Shown here piece after piece: positions 27,675-35,388 of a DNA stretch of 64,000 bases (positions within the stretch are counted from its first letter, which is position 1; each line of letters opens with the position of its first letter). The position numbers and the translations under genes are program-made. Source of the stretch: Oscillospiraceae bacterium (lineage in GTDB: Bacteria; Bacillota; Clostridia; Oscillospirales; CAG-272). The DNA is taken from NCBI GenBank assembly GCA_015064205.1, contig SVSR01000001.1, positions 119,840-183,839 of the forward strand. Reading direction: 5' to 3'. Under the pieces are notes generated by a model that saw only the letters and a program-made list of their open reading frames with translations, did no database searches and was not told the DNA's origin.

Positions 27675-27881
27675 ATGCCGTATTTTAGTTATCATGCAAT
27701 TGCTAAAAAGCTCATATCAGAGGGAAAGCTCTCGGGATACTATTTTACACAAAGATATAAGAATATCTCTCCTGCTTTAGTTTTGATATTCGATGATTAC
27801 AAGCATCCCGTAATGCCTGTGAGAGAATACAGATGGGAAGAGTATTTACTGCTTTTGCCCAAGGATAAGAGAATAAAATGA
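27675..27881 (+). CDS. Small conserved-looking protein, 68 aa, function unknown
   Basis: A GGAG Shine-Dalgarno lies 12 nt before ATG 27675, giving MPYFSYHAIAKKLISEGKLSG. The track's TTG start adds six residues that overlap the Shine-Dalgarno and is less likely. The product has a HAxAKKLIxEG opening, a central SPALVLIFDD strand and VREYRWEEYLLLLP near the end. I recall similar small proteins in clostridial genomes but no assigned function. It is a single gene between two terminators; its stop codon abuts the tRNA-Gln terminator. Confidence 0.7.
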   Translation: MPYFSYHAIAKKLISEGKLSGYYFTQRYKNISPALVLIFDDYKHPVMPVREYRWEEYLLLLPKDKRIK

Positions 27882-27912
27882 AACCCTCCATCGCTGTTGC
27901 GATGGAGGGTTT
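27881..27912. terminator. Bidirectional terminator between small ORF and tRNA-Gln
   Basis: Perfect 14-bp stem AAACCCTCCATCGC / GCGATGGAGGGTTT with TGTT loop. On the minus strand it directly follows the CCA end of tRNA-Gln and is followed by CATTTTATTC. Confidence 0.9.
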
Positions 27913-27987
27913 GGCTGCGGCACTAGGATTCGAACCTAGGAAATGACGGAGTCAGAGTCCGTTGCCTTACCGCTTGGCGATGCCGCA
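27912..27987 (-). tRNA. tRNA-Gln (anticodon CTG)
   Basis: Acceptor TGCGGCA / TGCCGCA with the 5' U typical of glutamine tRNA, D arm with AAGCGGTAAGGC, anticodon stem ACGGA / TCCGT around loop CTCTGAC (CTG), T arm CTAGG TTCGAAT CCTAG, and encoded CCA. Confidence 0.95.
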
Positions 27988-27999
27988 TTGACGAAGATT

Positions 28000-28028
28000 A
28001 TAATAACATATTTGAAGAAAATTGTCAA
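28000..28028 (-). promoter_or_regulatory. tRNA-Gln promoter
   Basis: Minus-strand TTGACA, 17 nt, TATTAT, just upstream of the tRNA. Confidence 0.8.
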
Positions 28029-28117
28029 TAGTAATTTTTAAAAAAGTGAAATAATATTTAAAAATGTGAGTAATATCCTTTTTACTGTTTGATTTTCAGC
28101 ATCCACTTACCTTCTTA

Positions 28118-28168
28118 TTATTGCCCAAAATCAATACTTTATACATTTTTTATAAAATAGGGCAATAA
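28118..28168. promoter_or_regulatory. Inverted repeat upstream of the first beta-helix gene
   Basis: TTATTGCCC and GGGCAATAA, perfect 9-bp arms with centres about 42 nt apart, lie 30-80 nt before the promoter of the first beta-helix gene. The spacing is four helical turns, which would suit a looping operator; it could also simply form an RNA hairpin. No such pair was seen before copies 2 to 4. Confidence 0.4.
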
Positions 28169-28198
28169 AATTCGGCAAAAATGACGGTTAAGTTTTTC

Positions 28199-28226
28199 TT
28201 GCAATATTATCTTATTATGTTATAAT
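28199..28226 (+). promoter_or_regulatory. Promoter of beta-helix gene copy 1
   Basis: TTGCAA, 16 nt, TATAAT, about 68 nt before the ATG at 28294. Confidence 0.65.
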
Positions 28227-28293
28227 GTACATAACCTTGCGTACTTGTAATAATGTGCGTAATTATTTTAATATTATTCCCGGAGGAAGTATT

Positions 28294-29946
28294 ATGGGAA
28301 AGTTATTTTATGAAGAGGCAACAAACGAGCTTATCAAAAAGTATAATGATGAAGCAACGGCACTTGTTGAAGAAATTAAAAACTCTCCGACAAACGTTGA
28401 AGTAACCGGTACAAAGTACTATGTGTCTTCAAGCGAGGGCGATGACAGTAACGACGGTCTTTCTCCTGAAAGAGCATGGAAAAGTGTACAGAAGGTAAAC
28501 AGCTTTACCTTTAGGTACGGTGACGGCGTATTCTTCAAGCGCGGCGACGACTGGAGAATAAAGGATCCCCTCAGAGTATACTCGGGCATGACCGTTTCCG
28601 CATACGGAGAGGGTAAGAAACCGAGACTTATCGGCTCGGTTGATGCATCGGGTGCAGACAAGTGGGAAAAGACCGAATATGAGAATATATGGAGATACAA
28701 GGAAAAGATAGGCGGCTTTGAATATAACGTAGGTGCGATCATATTTGACGGCGGACGTGCGTGGGGTATTCACGTTTCTCCGATGGATGACGGTTGCCGT
28801 GTTGATAACGGTACAGTATTCAACGGCTTTGAAACCTATACAATAGAAAGAGGACCGTTTGCAGGTGCCAAGGATCTTCAGGGTAACCTTGAGTTCTATC
28901 ATGAGATAGCACGTGATCCGAGCGTTGATACTCTTTATCTCTATTGCAGAGAGGGTAACCCCGGCGAAGTCTTCAAGTCTATCGAACTTTTAGACCGCGG
29001 AGAGCTTATCAATATTCTCGACGGCGAACCTCAGGACTGGAATAAGACTACTTCATCTGATATTATGGTAGATAATATTGATATGTATGCGGCGTGCTTC
29101 GGCGTTGGCGCACATAACGTAAAGAACGTAACCGTACAGTACTGTACGTTCAGATGGATGGGCGGTTCCATCCAGGGTATAAATATGTTCGGCAGAAACT
29201 TTTCAACACGTTACGGTAATGCTATTGAGTCGTTCGGATATGCTGACGGCTTCATTATGAGATATAACTATGCAACACAGGTATATGACTGTTGCTGGAC
29301 TGCACAGCACACGGGTGCTGTAAGATTCAATAACGTTCAGATGTACAAGAATGTTGCGGACTTTGCAAATACAGGCCCTGAAGTATGGATCGGCTCGGGA
29401 GGAAGTGTAACAAATCTTCAGATACACGACAACTATAACCGTTATATGGGCTATGGCTTCTCTCATCAGAGACCTGCTATATCTTCTCCCCATGACAAAA
29501 AGGGCTCAGGCTGGATAGGTGCGGGCGGTATATTCTACGGCGAATATGTAACACACCTTGCACCAGGTTCCGAATTCTATGGAAATGACGTTTACAATAA
29601 CGTCAATATGTTTGCAGACTCAGGACTCAGCCAAGCGAGATTCGTACATCCCAAGACATATAATTTCCACGACAATATATGCATACTTGAAGAGGGTAAG
29701 CGTTTTGGCAAGTGGGCACCGTATGATGCAAAGGATAATGTGTGCATTCCCGAAGATGCCAACAAGCCCGAGATTATTGACGGAGAAGAATATCCGCCGT
29801 CAAGAATGTATATGTACAATAAAGAAGACCTTGAAGAGCTTGCCGGATACGGCATTGAACCGGGCACAAAGTTCTACTTTACAAAACCGGGAAGTCAGGG
29901 TAACCTTTTCGAATATTCGCTTCCTGACAGCGGTTATATTCTGTAA
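28294..29946 (+). CDS. Predicted right-handed beta-helix protein, tandem paralogue 1 (550 aa)
   Basis: Start chosen at ATG 28294 after CGGAGGAAG; the track's 28225 start precedes the Shine-Dalgarno. The N-terminus is a short helical region without signal peptide (MGKLFYEEATNELIKKYNDE). Then comes KYYVSSSEGDDSNDGLSPERAW, the opening typical of secreted parallel beta-helix polysaccharide-active proteins, and a long run of short beta strands with stacked Asn and Gly (VTNLQIHDNYNRYMGYG). It is the most divergent of four paralogues and carries an extra insert of about 25 residues near residues 480-505 (DNVCIPEDANKPEIIDG). The catalytic residues and substrate are not evident. Confidence 0.75.
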   Translation: MGKLFYEEATNELIKKYNDEATALVEEIKNSPTNVEVTGTKYYVSSSEGDDSNDGLSPERAWKSVQKVNSFTFRYGDGVFFKRGDDWRIKDPLRVYSGMTVSAYGEGKKPRLIGSVDASGADKWEKTEYENIWRYKEKIGGFEYNVGAIIFDGGRAWGIHVSPMDDGCRVDNGTVFNGFETYTIERGPFAGAKDLQGNLEFYHEIARDPSVDTLYLYCREGNPGEVFKSIELLDRGELINILDGEPQDWNKTTSSDIMVDNIDMYAACFGVGAHNVKNVTVQYCTFRWMGGSIQGINMFGRNFSTRYGNAIESFGYADGFIMRYNYATQVYDCCWTAQHTGAVRFNNVQMYKNVADFANTGPEVWIGSGGSVTNLQIHDNYNRYMGYGFSHQRPAISSPHDKKGSGWIGAGGIFYGEYVTHLAPGSEFYGNDVYNNVNMFADSGLSQARFVHPKTYNFHDNICILEEGKRFGKWAPYDAKDNVCIPEDANKPEIIDGEEYPPSRMYMYNKEDLEELAGYGIEPGTKFYFTKPGSQGNLFEYSLPDSGYIL

Positions 29947-29956
29947 TTTTTTACAT

Positions 29957-29991
29957 AAGCACGGAAACGTTTTGTCTCCGTGCTTTTCTTT
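29957..29991 (+). terminator. Terminator of beta-helix gene 1
   Basis: AAGCACGGA / TCCGTGCTT stem with an 11-nt loop, followed by TTCTTT. Confidence 0.85.
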
Positions 29992-30035
29992 GGAAAAATC
30001 CGCAATAATTGTCTACTTTTTAAAAATGTTTTGTC

Positions 30036-30065
30036 TTGAAGTGCAGATTTTTATTGTGTTAAAAT
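30036..30065 (+). promoter_or_regulatory. Promoter of beta-helix gene copy 2
   Basis: TTGAAG, 18 nt, TAAAAT. It is the weakest of the four paralogue promoters by match and is unrelated in sequence to those of copies 3 and 4. Confidence 0.5.
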
Positions 30066-30112
30066 ATTGATATAGCAAAAACGTTGGTTAATAAATTCAA
30101 GGAGATAGCATT

Positions 30113-31693
30113 ATGGAAAAGAAGCCGGTAATTTACGAGCTTGCAAGTGATGAGCTTGTAAAAAAATATCTTGATGAATCTCAGGCGCTTGCCAAAGAGA
30201 TAATCAATTCTCCCACAAATGTTGAGATCAAGGGTACAAAGTACTACGTATCTTCCAGTGAGGGTGACGATAATAATGATGGTCTCAGCCCTGCTACTGC
30301 ATGGAAGAGTATTGATAAACTTAACAATACTACTTTTGTCCACGGTGATGGTGTACTCTTTAAAAGAGGTGACGAGTGGAGATATAAGGATGCGCTTCTC
30401 GGCAGAAGCGGTGTTACTTATACAGCATACGGTGAAGGTAAGAAGCCGAGACTCAACGGCTCTGTTGATGCTTCAAGTCCTGATGACTGGGAAAAGACAG
30501 AATACGAAAACGTATGGCATTACACAAAGAAAACGGGTGGTTTCCAGTATAACGTAGGTTGTATCGTATTTGACGGCGGCCGTGCGTGGGGTGTGCTTGT
30601 AACACCTACAAGAAATGGACTTACCATTGACCGTGGAGAAGTATTCAATGGTCTTGAATACTATGAAAATCCGGTTGAAGAATTTAAGGGACCTGCATCA
30701 CTTAAGTGCAATCTTGAATTCCATCACAGTATTGCGAACGAGGACCCGAGTGTTGACGATCTCTGGCTTTACTGCAAGGACGGAAACCCCGGTCATGTGT
30801 TTAAAACAATAGACTTTGTAGACCGTGGTTCAACTATGTGGCTTGCTCCGGACAAAGAAACAAACTGGGCAAGCGATATAGTTGTTGATAATATTGATTT
30901 CTACGGCGCTTGCTTTGGTGTTGCTTGCGGAAATATCAGAAACACGGTTGTACAGTACTGCACATTCAGATGGATAGGCGGACCTGTTCAGGGTGTATGG
31001 ATGTTCGGCGGCAATTCATGGGTGCGTTACGGAAATGCGATCGAGTCGTTTGGCCGCAGCGACGGATTTATTATGAGATATAACTATGGAACACACGTAT
31101 ATGACTGTTGTTGGACTGTTCAGCACACAGGCGCAGTATCGTTTAATGACGTTCAGATATACAAGAATGTTGCAGACTTCTCAAATACCGGCCCTGAAGT
31201 ATGGATCGGAAACGGCGGACACGTAACAAATCTTCAGATTCACGACAACTACAACCGTTTTATCGGGTATGGCTGGTCGCATCAGCGCCCTTCTGGCCCT
31301 AACCTTAACAATAAGAAGGAGAATGGTTGGATAGGCGCGGGCGGTATCTTCTATGGTGCGTATGTAACTCATGAATCTGAAGGCTCAAAGTTTGAAAACA
31401 ATGATGTTTACCACAATGTAAATCTTTTTGCAGGCTCAGGATTAAGTGAAGCAAGATTTATACATCCCAAGACATATAACTTCCATGACAATATATGTAT
31501 CCTTGAAGAAGGAAAACGCTTTGGAAGATGGTTGCCCGCCCCTGCCGGAAGACTTTATAATTATAATAAAGAAGATCTTACGGAGATTGTAAAGCAGGGA
31601 CTTGAAAAGGGAACAGATTTCTACTATACAAAGCCAAATCCCCTTGGTGATATGTATAAGCTTTGCTTGCCCGATAGTGAATATATGCTTTGA
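30113..31693 (+). CDS. Predicted right-handed beta-helix protein, tandem paralogue 2 (526 aa)
   Basis: Starts at ATG 30113 behind AAGGAGA. Domain order is the same as in the neighbouring copies: a helical leader (VIYELASDELVKKYLDESQ), the KYYVSSSEGDDNNDGLSP opening, an N-terminal beta region with WGVLVTPTRNG and VEEFKGPASLKCNLEF, then a beta-helix core. No signal peptide or membrane helix is visible, so as written the protein is cytoplasmic. From 31361 to 31635 the DNA is identical to copy 4, whereas the rest differs at many third positions. This suggests gene conversion. Substrate unknown; by fold it may be a lyase, hydrolase or binding protein. Confidence 0.75.
   Translation: MEKKPVIYELASDELVKKYLDESQALAKEIINSPTNVEIKGTKYYVSSSEGDDNNDGLSPATAWKSIDKLNNTTFVHGDGVLFKRGDEWRYKDALLGRSGVTYTAYGEGKKPRLNGSVDASSPDDWEKTEYENVWHYTKKTGGFQYNVGCIVFDGGRAWGVLVTPTRNGLTIDRGEVFNGLEYYENPVEEFKGPASLKCNLEFHHSIANEDPSVDDLWLYCKDGNPGHVFKTIDFVDRGSTMWLAPDKETNWASDIVVDNIDFYGACFGVACGNIRNTVVQYCTFRWIGGPVQGVWMFGGNSWVRYGNAIESFGRSDGFIMRYNYGTHVYDCCWTVQHTGAVSFNDVQIYKNVADFSNTGPEVWIGNGGHVTNLQIHDNYNRFIGYGWSHQRPSGPNLNNKKENGWIGAGGIFYGAYVTHESEGSKFENNDVYHNVNLFAGSGLSEARFIHPKTYNFHDNICILEEGKRFGRWLPAPAGRLYNYNKEDLTEIVKQGLEKGTDFYYTKPNPLGDMYKLCLPDSEYML
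31361..31635 (+). repeat. Gene-conversion tract, copy in paralogue 2
   Basis: Identical base for base over 275 bp to 34861-35135 in paralogue 4 (constant offset 3500), bounded by single mismatches at both ends. Copy 3 differs from both in this region at many positions. Confidence 0.9.
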
Positions 31694-31705
31694 TATGAAT
31701 ATAAG

Positions 31706-31745
31706 ACTGCAGGTACATTAAAGTGCCTGCAGTTATTTATTTTGT
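31706..31745 (+). terminator. Terminator of beta-helix gene 2
   Basis: ACTGCAGGTAC / GTGCCTGCAGT stem with a short loop, followed by TATTTATTTTG. Confidence 0.85.
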
Positions 31746-31804
31746 TATGTATCCAAATCCGAAGAAAAAACATCTTTTTCATGTGAAAAGTGTCCGTTTT
31801 TCTA

Positions 31805-31833
31805 TTGTTATTTATTCTTTTGTATGATAATAT
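31805..31833 (+). promoter_or_regulatory. Promoter of beta-helix gene copy 3
   Basis: TTGTTA, 17 nt, TAATAT. The stretch from the -10 through the Shine-Dalgarno (AATATGAAGGTACAATAACT, then GTAAAGGAG) is shared with copy 4, so the promoter and leader were duplicated together with the gene. Confidence 0.65.
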
Positions 31834-31865
31834 GAAGGTACAATAACTGTAAAGGAGACGACTTT

Positions 31866-33446
31866 ATGGAAAAGAATCAGATAATTTATGAGCTTGCAAG
31901 CGATGAGCTTGTAAAAAAGTATCTTGATGAGTCTCAGGCACTTGCAAAAGAGATAATCAACTCCAAAACAAATGTCGAAATCAAGGGAACAAAGTACTAC
32001 GTATCTTCGAGCGAGGGTGACGATAATAATGATGGTCTTAGCCCTGCTACTGCATGGAAGAGTATAGATAAATTAAATAACACCAAATTCGCTTGCGGTG
32101 ACGGTGTGTTCTTTAAGAGAGGCGATGAGTGGAGGTATAAGGATGCGCTTAACGCACAGAGCGGTGTAACCTATTCAGCGTACGGTGAGGGTAAAAAGCC
32201 GACACTTAACGGCTCCGTTGACGCCTCAAGTCCGGATGACTGGGAAAAGACGGAGTATGAAAATGTATGGCATTATACGAAAAAAACAGGCGGTTTTACG
32301 TACAATGTAGGCTGTATCGTATTTGACGGCGGACGCGCGTGGGGTGTGCTTGTAACACCTACAAGAAACGGACTTACCATAGACCGCGGATGTGTATTCA
32401 ACGGACTTGAATATTACGAAAATCCTGTGGAAGAATTCAAAGGCCCTGCATCTTTAAAGTGTAACCTCGAATTCCATCACAGTATTGATAATGAAGACCC
32501 TACTGTTGACGACCTCTGGCTTTACTGCAAAGACGGCAACCCCGGTGAAGTATTCAAGACCATCGACCTTGTAGATCGCGGTATAGCGCTGTATCTTAAT
32601 CCCGACAAGGAAACAAACTGGGCAAGCGACATAGTTGTTGATAATATTGATTTCTATGGTGCGTGCTTTGGTGTCGGCGCGGCAAACGTCAGAAATTCGG
32701 TAGTACAGTACTGTACGTTCCGCTGGATAGGCGGTCCCGTTCAGGGCGTATATTTTTTTGGGGGAGATTCGTGGGTGCGTTACGGTAATGCTATCGAATC
32801 TTTCGGCTATAGTGACGGATTCATTATGAGATATAACTACGGAACTCACGTATACGACTGCTGTTGGACAGTTCAGCATTCGGGCGCAGTTTCGTTTAAT
32901 GATGTTCAGATATATAAAAATGTTGCGGATTTCTCAAATACCGGTCCTGAAGTGTGGATAGGGGATGGCGGACACATTACAAATCTTCAGATACACGATA
33001 ACTACAACCGTTTTATCGGTTACGGCTGGTCGCATCAGCGTCCGAGTGTGCCAAGCCTTAATGATAAAAAAGCAGATGGCTGGATAGGCGCGGGCGGTAC
33101 TTTCTACGGTGCGTATGTAACTCACGAATCTGAAGGCTCCAAGTTTGAAAACAATGACGTTTATAACAATATAAATCTTTTTGCGGGCTGGGGGCTCAGT
33201 GAAGCGAAATTCGTTCATCCCGATACGTATAATTTCCACGACAATATATGTGTTATGGAAGAGGGTAAGATGTTCGGATTATGGGATCTGCCTCCTGCCG
33301 GAAGACTTTATAAGTATGATAAGGCAGACCTTACCGAGCTTGTGGAAAACGGTATTGAAAAGGGAACAGACTTCTATTATACAAAGCCTGAGCCTTTTGG
33401 GGACATGTATAAGCTTTGTCTTCCCGATTCGGAATATATGCTTTAA
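31866..33446 (+). CDS. Predicted right-handed beta-helix protein, tandem paralogue 3 (526 aa)
   Basis: Same length and layout as copies 2 and 4 with an AAAGGAG Shine-Dalgarno. It opens QIIYELASDELVKKYLDESQ with no export signal. It shares the conserved core motifs FDGGRAWGVLV, VQYCTFRWIGGPVQGV, FSNTGPEVWIGDGGH and HDNYNRFIGYGWSHQRP. Its third quarter and C-terminus differ in sequence from copies 2 and 4 (YFFGGDSWV, LWDLPPAGRLYKYDK), so it has escaped the conversion that homogenised those two. The conserved aromatic and His residues along the helix face (WSHQRP, CCWT.QH) are candidate ligand contacts (inference). Confidence 0.75.
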   Translation: MEKNQIIYELASDELVKKYLDESQALAKEIINSKTNVEIKGTKYYVSSSEGDDNNDGLSPATAWKSIDKLNNTKFACGDGVFFKRGDEWRYKDALNAQSGVTYSAYGEGKKPTLNGSVDASSPDDWEKTEYENVWHYTKKTGGFTYNVGCIVFDGGRAWGVLVTPTRNGLTIDRGCVFNGLEYYENPVEEFKGPASLKCNLEFHHSIDNEDPTVDDLWLYCKDGNPGEVFKTIDLVDRGIALYLNPDKETNWASDIVVDNIDFYGACFGVGAANVRNSVVQYCTFRWIGGPVQGVYFFGGDSWVRYGNAIESFGYSDGFIMRYNYGTHVYDCCWTVQHSGAVSFNDVQIYKNVADFSNTGPEVWIGDGGHITNLQIHDNYNRFIGYGWSHQRPSVPSLNDKKADGWIGAGGTFYGAYVTHESEGSKFENNDVYNNINLFAGWGLSEAKFVHPDTYNFHDNICVMEEGKMFGLWDLPPAGRLYKYDKADLTELVENGIEKGTDFYYTKPEPFGDMYKLCLPDSEYML

Positions 33447-33456
33447 TATTTTTCAT

Positions 33457-33490
33457 AAACACGCAGACGTAACGATCTGCGTGTTTTTAT
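33457..33490 (+). terminator. Terminator of beta-helix gene 3
   Basis: AACACGCAGA / TCTGCGTGTT stem with an 8-nt loop and TTTTTA tail. Its stem sequence is nearly the same as that of gene 4. Confidence 0.88.
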
Positions 33491-33550
33491 GTGCTTGTCC
33501 AAACTCGAAGAAAAAATAGCCGTATTTTAAGAAAAGTAGCCAAAAGCCTA

Positions 33551-33579
33551 TTGCTATTTGTTTTTTTATATGGTAATAT
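33551..33579 (+). promoter_or_regulatory. Promoter of beta-helix gene copy 4
   Basis: TTGCTA, 17 nt, TAATAT, with the same downstream leader as copy 3. The upstream segment CGAAGAAAAAA is also shared by both copies. Confidence 0.65.
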
Positions 33580-33612
33580 GAAGGTACAATAACTGTAAAG
33601 GAGGCGACTTTT

Positions 33613-35193
33613 ATGGGAAAGAAGCCGATAATTTATGAGCTTGCAAGCGATGAGCTTGTAAAAAAGTATCTTGATGAATCTCAGGCACTTGCTAAAGAGA
33701 TAATAAATTCTGAGTCAAATGTTGAGATAAAGGGTACAAAATACTACGTATCTTCAAGCGAGGGTGATGACAATAATGACGGTCTTACCCCTGCTACAGC
33801 GTGGAAGAGCATTGACAAATTAAATAAGACTAAATTTGCGTATGGAGACGGAGTTCTCTTCAAACGCGGAGATGAGTGGAGATATAAAGATGCGCTCAAC
33901 GGTCAGAGCGGTGTTACCTATACTGCGTACGGAGAAGGTAAAAAGCCGAGACTTAACGGCTCAGTTGACGCGTCAAGTCCCGATGACTGGGAAAAGACAG
34001 AGTTTGAGAATGTGTGGCATTATACCAAGAAGACGGGCGGTTTTACATACAACGTAGGCTGTATCGTGTTTGACGGCGGCCGTGCCTGGGGTGTTCTTGT
34101 AACTCCTGTAAAAAGCGGTGAAACTATCGACCGCGGTGTGGTATTCAACGGACTTGAATACTATGAAAATCCTGTTGAAATGTTCAAAGGTCCTGCATCG
34201 CTCAAGTGCAACCTTGAATTCCATCACAGTATCGCTAACGAAGACCCGACTGTTGACGACCTCTGGCTTTACTGCAAGGACGGTAATCCCGGTGAAGTCT
34301 TTGACACTATTGACCTTGTAGACCGTGGAACAACAATGTGGCTTGAGGCTGATCCCGAAACAAAATGGGCGCACGATATAGTTGTTGACAATATTGATTT
34401 TTACGGAGCATGCTTCGGCGTTGCCTGTGGAAATGTAAAGAATACGGTAGTTCAGAACTGCACGTTCAGATGGATAGGCGGTCCAGTTCAGGGTGTATGG
34501 ATGTTTGGCGGCGATACGTGGGTACGCTACGGTAACGCTATCGAATGCTTCGGCCGCTGCGACGGATTTATTATGAGATACAATTACGCAACTCACGTGT
34601 ACGACTGTTGCTGGACTGCACAGCATACGGGCAAGGTTTCCTTTAACGACGTACAGATTTACAAAAATGTTGCTGATTTCTCAAATACCGGTCCTGAAGT
34701 GTGGATAGGAGACGGCGGACATATAACGAATCTTCAGATACACGATAACTACAATCGCTTCATGGGCTACGGCTGGTCGCATCAACGCCCTGCATATCCG
34801 AATTATTTAAGCAAGAAGGAAAGCGGCTGGATAGGCGCCGGCGGTATCTTCTACGGTGCATATGTAACTCATGAATCTGAAGGCTCAAAGTTTGAAAACA
34901 ATGATGTTTACCACAATGTAAATCTTTTTGCAGGCTCAGGATTAAGTGAAGCAAGATTTATACATCCCAAGACATATAACTTCCATGACAATATATGTAT
35001 CCTTGAAGAAGGAAAACGCTTTGGAAGATGGTTGCCCGCCCCTGCCGGAAGACTTTATAATTATAATAAAGAAGATCTTACGGAGATTGTAAAGCAGGGA
35101 CTTGAAAAGGGAACAGATTTCTACTATACAAAGCCCAATCCCCTTGGCGATATGTATAAGCTTTGTTTGCCCGATAGTGAATATATGCTTTGA
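33613..35193 (+). CDS. Predicted right-handed beta-helix protein, tandem paralogue 4 (526 aa)
   Basis: Starts at ATG 33613 behind AAAGGAGG. It has the family layout without a signal peptide (MGKKPIIYELASDELVKKYL). Like copy 1 it has ATHVYDCCWTAQHTG-type wording in the core, while its last 110 residues are those of copy 2 because of the identical 275-bp tract. It carries extra Cys in the core (NAIECFGRCDGF). As a mosaic it shows active recombination between copies. It is followed by a terminator and then by the SLH-SGNH gene. Confidence 0.75.
   Translation: MGKKPIIYELASDELVKKYLDESQALAKEIINSESNVEIKGTKYYVSSSEGDDNNDGLTPATAWKSIDKLNKTKFAYGDGVLFKRGDEWRYKDALNGQSGVTYTAYGEGKKPRLNGSVDASSPDDWEKTEFENVWHYTKKTGGFTYNVGCIVFDGGRAWGVLVTPVKSGETIDRGVVFNGLEYYENPVEMFKGPASLKCNLEFHHSIANEDPTVDDLWLYCKDGNPGEVFDTIDLVDRGTTMWLEADPETKWAHDIVVDNIDFYGACFGVACGNVKNTVVQNCTFRWIGGPVQGVWMFGGDTWVRYGNAIECFGRCDGFIMRYNYATHVYDCCWTAQHTGKVSFNDVQIYKNVADFSNTGPEVWIGDGGHITNLQIHDNYNRFMGYGWSHQRPAYPNYLSKKESGWIGAGGIFYGAYVTHESEGSKFENNDVYHNVNLFAGSGLSEARFIHPKTYNFHDNICILEEGKRFGRWLPAPAGRLYNYNKEDLTEIVKQGLEKGTDFYYTKPNPLGDMYKLCLPDSEYML
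34861..35135 (+). repeat. Gene-conversion tract, copy in paralogue 4
   Basis: Partner of 31361-31635: 275 bp identical, with mismatches resuming immediately outside (CTACGGTGCA versus CTATGGTGCG on the left; AAGCCC versus AAGCCA on the right). Confidence 0.9.
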
Positions 35194-35205
35194 TTTGAGT
35201 GTTCT

Positions 35206-35241
35206 AAAAACACGCAGGAGTAACATTCTGCGTGTTTTTTT
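35206..35241 (+). terminator. Terminator of beta-helix gene 4
   Basis: AAAACACGCAG / CTGCGTGTTTT stem with a 10-nt loop and a run of seven T. Confidence 0.88.
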
Positions 35242-35300
35242 GTCTATTAGAAACAAAATGCTAAAAATGTTTTTGTAGATACTGACAGATGCATTCCCCC

Positions 35301-35329
35301 TTGAAAACAAAGGATAAATATGGTATAAT
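35301..35329 (+). promoter_or_regulatory. Promoter of the SLH-SGNH gene
   Basis: TTGAAA, 17 nt, TATAAT, with about 55 nt of leader before ATG 35389. Confidence 0.8.
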
Positions 35330-35388
35330 ACTATTGTATAGATATGCATGGTATTTATATTATCCAAATTTGATCCGGGAGGAAAAAC

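Noticed and set aside
33973-34626. 217-aa minus-strand ORF inside beta-helix paralogue 4 (and similar antisense ORFs in copies 1-3)
   Set aside because: Antisense shadows caused by codon bias of the sense genes; they recur at matching positions because the paralogues are related, and they lack RBS and promoters.
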